In this document: positions 58,271-64,000 of the stretch, piece by piece | Numbering within the stretch: the stretch's first letter is position 1 | Layout of the letters: each line of letters opens with the position of its first letter | Origin: Mimachlamys varia | Taxonomy: Eukaryota; Mollusca; Bivalvia; Pectinida; Pectinidae | Assembly: GCA_947623455.1 (NCBI GenBank) | Contig: OX392542.1 | Location: 13,151,625 to 13,215,624 of the forward strand | Direction of reading: 5' to 3' | Length of the DNA stretch: 64,000 bases | The notes under the pieces: generated by a model | Told to the model about the DNA's origin: nothing | Seen by the model: the letters and a program-made list of their open reading frames with translations, nothing else | Databases searched by the model: none | Made by a program: the position numbers and the translations under genes

Positions 58271-61200
58271 ATGAATGTGCAGAAGGTGAAACCACCAGTT
58301 TCAGCTGCTGTTCAGATACCAGGACACTCACAACCAAGGAACATTGTGTATCCTTTACCCATTGTTTTTATCGTTGGATAATTGGAATCGTATTGAACGT
58401 ATTTTGCGCAGTTACTTGTCGTAACAGCTGCCGGTAAGTCCAACACGGGGCCAGTTTCTAAGGAAAAATCCAGAGCAACATGTGTTGAATTTTCAAGTTG
58501 AATTAAAGTAAAATATATCTTACAGCGATTCATATGTATAGTCATGATAATTGTTTATAATTCTGCATTGATACATGCGGAATTTTATCATCAGTTTTTT
58601 TAAAAGAAGCTAAAAAAATGATGAGATGTAGGCGGGGCCATGTTTTGGTATGTGGTGCGTGCTCATGTGACGAAATGAGCCACATGTACCGGCCTCTGAC
58701 GAAGTTCGTTAATGTTGAAAATCGCAGAAAATATTAGATTATATCACTTCAACAGTTTTGATGTTGAGCATTAGGTATACCCTTAGCATATGTCAAAATA
58801 TTTTCACACGTGGGGCAAGGCAACCGAGACAGGAAATGTAGCCGGTCGGGTCATGCGTACGGCATGGCCGACCACGTTCAATGGCCGATACTGAAACATT
58901 GTAGACATGGGACGTAATTTACATATCGATTTCTTTGTTATGTCTAGTTTTACACTGAGGTATTTACGATCACAACAGTAAAAGTGTTCCATATTTCTTT
59001 TCAAATACGAAAAAAATAATAAACGTATACTGAATGTTTTCTTCTGTGATGACTTGTTTGAAAAAAATTAGATCTACGTTCTTCTGTCTGGTTCCCGTTT
59101 CTGTGACGTTATTTATAAACGTGTGTACATACATAAAATGAGTCATGGGTTCACATTTATAAGCATGATGTTTACGTAGTACAAAGGATTCATTCCATTC
59201 TTTGTCCGACAAATATGATTTCTCACAAATATCGTAGAAAACTACAGAAAGGTAAGATCTTAATTTTCTAGAGAGTAGAATACATTGGTGGGAGGATTTC
59301 ATCAACTTAACACAGTATTTAAGTGTAGTAAATCTTCTTTCAAATTCCAATTTTCGATTTCATGTAGGGAAAAAATGGTTTCTGAAAATTTTACGACAAG
59401 ATCAGAAAAAGTGATTGATTCATGGCGTTTGTTGCCTTTATGTCGTGAAATTGGTTTTCTGTTTATATTAAAATTTAAAAGAAAATATTAACCAGTGAAT
59501 TGAGGTGATTTGATTACGACCATTGGATGACAGGTTTATCATGGCTGTACTTTTGGAAATGGACACTTCATGTATTTATATCAAGATGACACTTTTAAGG
59601 AATGGCAATTTTCCAACTGATGAAAACACTGAATCATTATCAAAATTTGCAGGACAAGGTTCCATTCCTAAAATAGTTCACAAAATCCCTGTGTACACAA
59701 TCCCTAACATAGATAATGGTTGATATCTACCTGTTGTACTAAGTAAGGAACCAAATATTCTGTGGGAAAAGAAACATCTGTGATCATTTTCTGTAAAGTG
59801 ATATCTACTAGAAGGCATACTGTAGCGACTTCATCAAGACAAATTATAACCATGGCAGAAAATTGAGAGAACTTGACAGAATGGGTGATTGTCTGTCTAC
59901 TAAAAGTCATGTTAAAAGTAAGTCGGTTGTTTCTAAAGACTCGGAAAAGAAAGTTAAAACGGTCACTTCTGGATTTATCATAGAATAATACTACTTGATC
60001 CTAAATGTTTCACGTCTTGTGATTTTATATTGAGCTGCAAATATGGACTTTTTTTCTTTGAAAGCTCAAGTCTGGATAAGTCTGGATTCAAAAGGAAAAG
60101 TCAAAATAAAAGCTTATCCCCTCCAACATCCCCCCCCCCCCCTCCTTAAAAAAAAAGACAAAATTATTGAACAATACAAACTTTTGTCATTTTACATGAG
60201 AGCCATAACATATATGTATTACTCTTTATAAATACATAATTTCTTGTTCAACATCCTTTAAGGGGAAGTCTAATTTTTGCAAAGTGCATTTTCTCCTGTT
60301 GAGTAACACATAATAACAAAATTGGCATAATGAAGTTATTGTATGTCCCTGTAGACAATAGCCAAAACCAAAATTAGGGGGTGGGGACCAACACGGAAGG
60401 GTACATATCAAATTGGGATTAATGGAGAGGGGGAAAACTTTAAATTTTCTTGGTCTAGTCCTAGTATACATGCTTATAGGGTGTATAGATACTAGTATTT
60501 ATAAGCATTCACTGTGAAGTATTTAACTCCTCCAATTCAAAGGTTGGAATAGTTAATTTTAAAAGTTCATGGATGAAGGGATTAATACTGTTAGGAAGGC
60601 TGAAACCAAAATTAAACAAATACATCATTCCTTAACCCTAAGCAGACCATCAAGAGTTACAACACCGCCTGTTCATCGTGAGTATACCTCTTGGAAAGTT
60701 GAAAGTGAAGTCAAGTACAGAAAATGTACTAAATTTCAGATATGATTTTCCGAAATGGTTTCATTTTTACAACGTTTTCATTGCAACTTATTTCATCAGC
60801 TAAATACTTTGTTGTGTTCCATCTGGTATGTTAAATGCATTGTATAATTAATTTCAGGAGGTCCGGAAGAACAAGTTCCACAGCAGTATCCCTCCTTTCA
60901 ACCAGGGAACATAGTGAACATTGGCTATCCCAATCAGGTAGGAAGCCTAAAATTCTTTCATAGTAGATTTCCCCTGCTATTATAATTGCAATTACTTCAA
61001 TAGTTTGTGTAAGTCCTATGCTTTTTATTGCAATAAGAACTATCCTCCCTGTAATTTTCAGTGATTCAATTTGAAAGTTGCTCTGGCTAACGACTGTATG
61101 ATTACACAGCCACAAGTTGCAAAAGCTGTTTTCAAATTGAATACAACAAAACTACTTTTTACAAAGTTAAAACAGAAGGTACTGGTAGGACTTTTTCAGC

Positions 61201-63523
61201 TAATAAAATGAGTGGACATTTGATAGACTTCAATTAAAATGAGACAGGTTTATAGTATTAAAACCTCCTCTGTCATAACTGCAGATTTACCATGGAGATA
61301 CTTTTGAAAATGAGCTCAGGCTTCGACACTAATGTAAGTTATACCTTACGGGCCCCTTATTGTTAAATATTGGTGGCCCGCCAGGCTATACCTGTGTTTT
61401 ATTTATTTGAGTTTTTGAAATGATGTATAATTATGTTTTGCAACAATAGGCTTCAAAATGTAATAAAGACAAATATGACCACAAATAAAAACAAGCAAGA
61501 GAACCACTCTCCGTCTTTCTACTCAAACTTTGTTAGTCGCGATCACTAGGCCTTATGGGCCTCAACGTTATTGAGTCCAGTGCAGTTACATTCTCAGTCA
61601 GCAGATTCGGCGGAAATGCTTGATTTTTATAACACAGATTTTATTATATGAAAGCAAAGCTTTTGAAAGATGCTGATCATATTTTATGATACTGGGCCCC
61701 CAGATTTCAGTCAGGGCCCTCACTTTTCCTCATTAGGGAGACCACCGGTCTCCCTACCAAATAAAGTTAGTGTCTAACCCTGGAGCTATGCCAAAATGTT
61801 TAATTGCAGATTTTGTGAATGGTAAATCAACTATTTTCCTGTTGTGTAGACAATTTCTTCTTCTTTTGATTTGTTTTCAATTTCAGAAAACTTTTAATGT
61901 TTTTTTTGAATAACCTGTACCTTGTACAGTCTGTGACTTTAGCCACTAGTCCTATGCTCACGACTAGTAAATTTTGGTTTGGACTAGTGGAAATTCCTAA
62001 AATTTATTTGAATTTCAATATATTTGTTATAATAAACACTGCAATTTCCTTGTAAGGACTAGTGCTTGCAAATGTTAATGTCACAGACTGCTTATATAAT
62101 AAAATGATCATGACTTTTTATAAATTTTAGTTCCTGATATCACAACAGCAGCAACAGCAGCCCCAGACACAAGGCAATCCCCATGAATTAGACAAGAGTC
62201 AGCTGCCCAACTCCCAAACATTTGGGGGACAGCGAACTCCAGTAACTATTCAACAAAATATGTATCAAAACCCAACGCCAGGCATGAGAGGTCCCCCAGT
62301 AAGTTAAAGTCTACAAAATTCTTTTTCTGATGTAAATGTATGCTTTCCAACTTTTTGAAATATCCACAGGGGAGATTACGAGTGCTCGGAATCAAAAGCA
62401 TAAATTACATATATGTATGTATACCCAAAGGAAAAATAACACTTTTAAATGGCTTCTTTTGAGTTTTTAATTCAGATGGAAATATTAGGTCTTAAAACAG
62501 GAGTAATTGAAATTAGAAATTTTAGGGTTCTAAATTGAGAGTCTCCCTCCTAAAAAGGGAGGGTTGTCAGGTATGGTTAATATGACAATCAGTTTATTTT
62601 TTGGGCATGGATCAGACTATAACAAAAATGAAAAATGACCAACAGAAAAAAAAAAAAACATCAGTATGAGATTTTCTATTAACGATAACACATTGAGAAT
62701 AAGATTGACTCCACAACCTCATTGCATGAATTTGTAAAGGAAAACAGAAGATAATTTGACAAAAAAAGTAAAATGACAACAGTTTGTTGACCAAACCAAT
62801 AAAGTGTTGAGTTGGCAGATAATAATAAACATTTTATGTCATGGTTTTGTGAATTGATGCTCTTCTATACAAATTTAATCTTGCTTAGTATGTGCGGAAA
62901 TAAATATAGTGTGTAATTTCATGACTGAAATAAATAAATGGAAACTAATCTGAATTAATTCTGAACCATGACTGACCAAAATAATACCAATAAAGTTTAG
63001 CCTTAAATAGTTAAACACAATTTCAAGGAGATTTTCACTAACATAACCCAGCCTCCCAAATACATGGACACTTGCAACATACATTCACAAGGTTTTCCCT
63101 GACGCACAAAAACCTGCATTTTGACTCCTAAAATTGTCAAAGGACTCCCAAAATTGATGAAATTGTACTATATATTATTTGTGATGGGAGTCCCAGGACT
63201 CCTAAATTTATTACATTCGAGAGTCCCAGGGAAAACCCTGCATTCACATCAGACATTGGCTGTTAATGTTAAACAAAATTATATAAAATATAAAGCCACA
63301 TAAAAAGAAATACTTGCATTGAATTGGAGTCTGTTTATTACAGCCCTTTTTCTCTGGCCAAACACAGCCGCGGCAAACAAGATACTCTGGGCCTCCTCCC
63401 CTCAATCAGCCGCCAAGTCAGCCAATGTATCCGGCAATGTACATGACGCCAAACCACCAACCAGGAACGTTTCAATCCCCAGGTGGCACACAGATTATTG
63501 TTCAACCACAACTCTCGATGATG
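58271..63523 (+). CDS. Pro/Gln-rich protein N-terminus, possibly eIF4G (partial, runs off window)
   Basis: Plus-strand coding exons seen are 58271-58345 (MNVQKVKPPVSAAVQIPG, then QPRNI), 60858-60937 (GPEEQVPQQYPSFQPGNIV), 62131-62298 (FLISQQQQQQPQTQGN to GMRGPP) and 63344-63523 (PFFSGQTQPRQTRYSGPPP to QPQLSMM). Exons 2-4 join in one frame at phase-0 boundaries. Exon 1 ends in phase 0 or 2 while exon 2 needs phase 1, so at least one small exon in 58346-60857 is missing or exon 1 is misjudged. Composition (Q, P, N, S, Y; no hydrophobic core) indicates a disordered segment. Blocks such as PFFSGQTQPRQ and MYPAMYMTPN recall the N-terminus of eukaryotic initiation factor 4G, the cap-complex scaffold. 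Another Q/P-rich RNA-binding or transcription protein is possible. No diagnostic domain falls inside the window. Confidence 0.5.
58346..60857. other. intron 1 of the eIF4G-like gene
   Basis: Long AT-rich intron with no exon that I can support, although the phase mismatch predicts one. A C run lies at 60130-60141. Frames at 58970-59350 and 59523-59723 look random. Confidence 0.45.
60938..62130. other. intron between eIF4G-like exons
   Basis: No additional exon seen. A stretch around 61330-61800 has fragments repeated elsewhere in such genomes (for example CTCCCTACCAAATAAAGTTA), unassigned. Confidence 0.4.
62299..63343. other. intron between eIF4G-like exons
   Basis: No exon recognised. The GAGTCCCAGG motif recurs at about 63186-63225 with an inverted partner nearby, probably a decayed repeat. 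Confidence 0.4.
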
Positions 63524-64000
63524 GTAAGCAACATTAACTATGTATATAACACTCGCAGCCACTTGACTTTGAATGGTTAATGGTATACATGGACATATAT
63601 AGTCTTTAAGTGTGTGACAAAAGTATCATGACTGCACAAATATCTGATCGAAAATGTATTCAGTTCAGTGAACTAGTCTATACTTCATTCTATGCCATTT
63701 TACCTAAACGCCACTATGTATAATGTTCAATAAGTGCAAACATTTTTGTAAAATCTTGTTTTAACTCTTTAAATTTGAAAAATTAAACTGATATAAATTT
63801 TGAGGCACTGAGAGTGTATTTCAATGTTACCTGTTGGAAAACGTTGAAATAAGTGCAATGTTTTGAATAACATCTCAACCATGGTGTAAATTTTAAATGG
63901 TTAAGGACTTTTCACAACATTGCAATACATTCATTGCACTTTGTCGCCCCCTTTTGGCTTCAAAACACAGACATTTTATTTACTTTCTCTGCAGTAAATG

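Overview
The window looks like animal genomic DNA, most probably from a bivalve mollusc. It is AT-rich, its genes are split by GT-AG introns, and it is crowded with minisatellites, fold-back elements, SINE-like bodies and a LINE fragment. The bivalve assignment is inference from gene content and repeat style. No species can be named from sequence alone.

About 2-39 kb holds a cluster of four related genes, here called A (+, 2331-5939), B (-, 13327-16890), C (-, 21245-23307) and D (-, 31509/32656-38938). All four have the same three coding exons. Exon 1 (about 0.9 kb) encodes a signal peptide, a cysteine-containing N-terminus, leucine-rich repeats and the start of an LRR C-terminal cap. Exon 2 is exactly 66 nt, phase 1-1, and carries two cysteines of the cap. 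Exon 3 encodes the last cysteine, one transmembrane helix and a short basic cytoplasmic tail. Every junction keeps the reading frame, giving predicted proteins of 420, 388, 400 and 410/413 aa. Gene D has two frame-compatible terminal exons (32903-32656 and 31765-31509), so it may make two membrane/tail isoforms. I recognise the domains but not a named family; such proteins would be type I single-pass cell-surface LRR receptors or adhesion proteins.

The cluster is packed with tandem arrays. They include a 2.4-kb, 29-bp minisatellite (24846-27235) that appears to have grown from one arm of a palindromic element also found at 42.7 and 48.5 kb. A 35-bp array with repeated bZIP-type sites lies upstream of gene B, and several intronic arrays contain or abut splice sites. 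In gene B the repeats look like duplicated copies of the exon-3 splice acceptor followed by stop codons. A dispersed repeat of about 265 bp occurs six times, only within the cluster half.

From 46.7 kb the character changes to ordinary conserved genes. A complete seven-exon minus-strand gene (46750-50982) encodes a PQ-loop lysosomal cationic amino acid transporter of the SLC66A1/PQLC2 type. A divergent plus-strand gene starts at 58271 and runs off the window; it encodes a Pro/Gln-rich disordered N-terminus that may be translation initiation factor eIF4G. A presumed shared promoter lies near 57.9-58.15 kb. The remaining sequence is intronic or intergenic, AT-rich, with the repeats listed.
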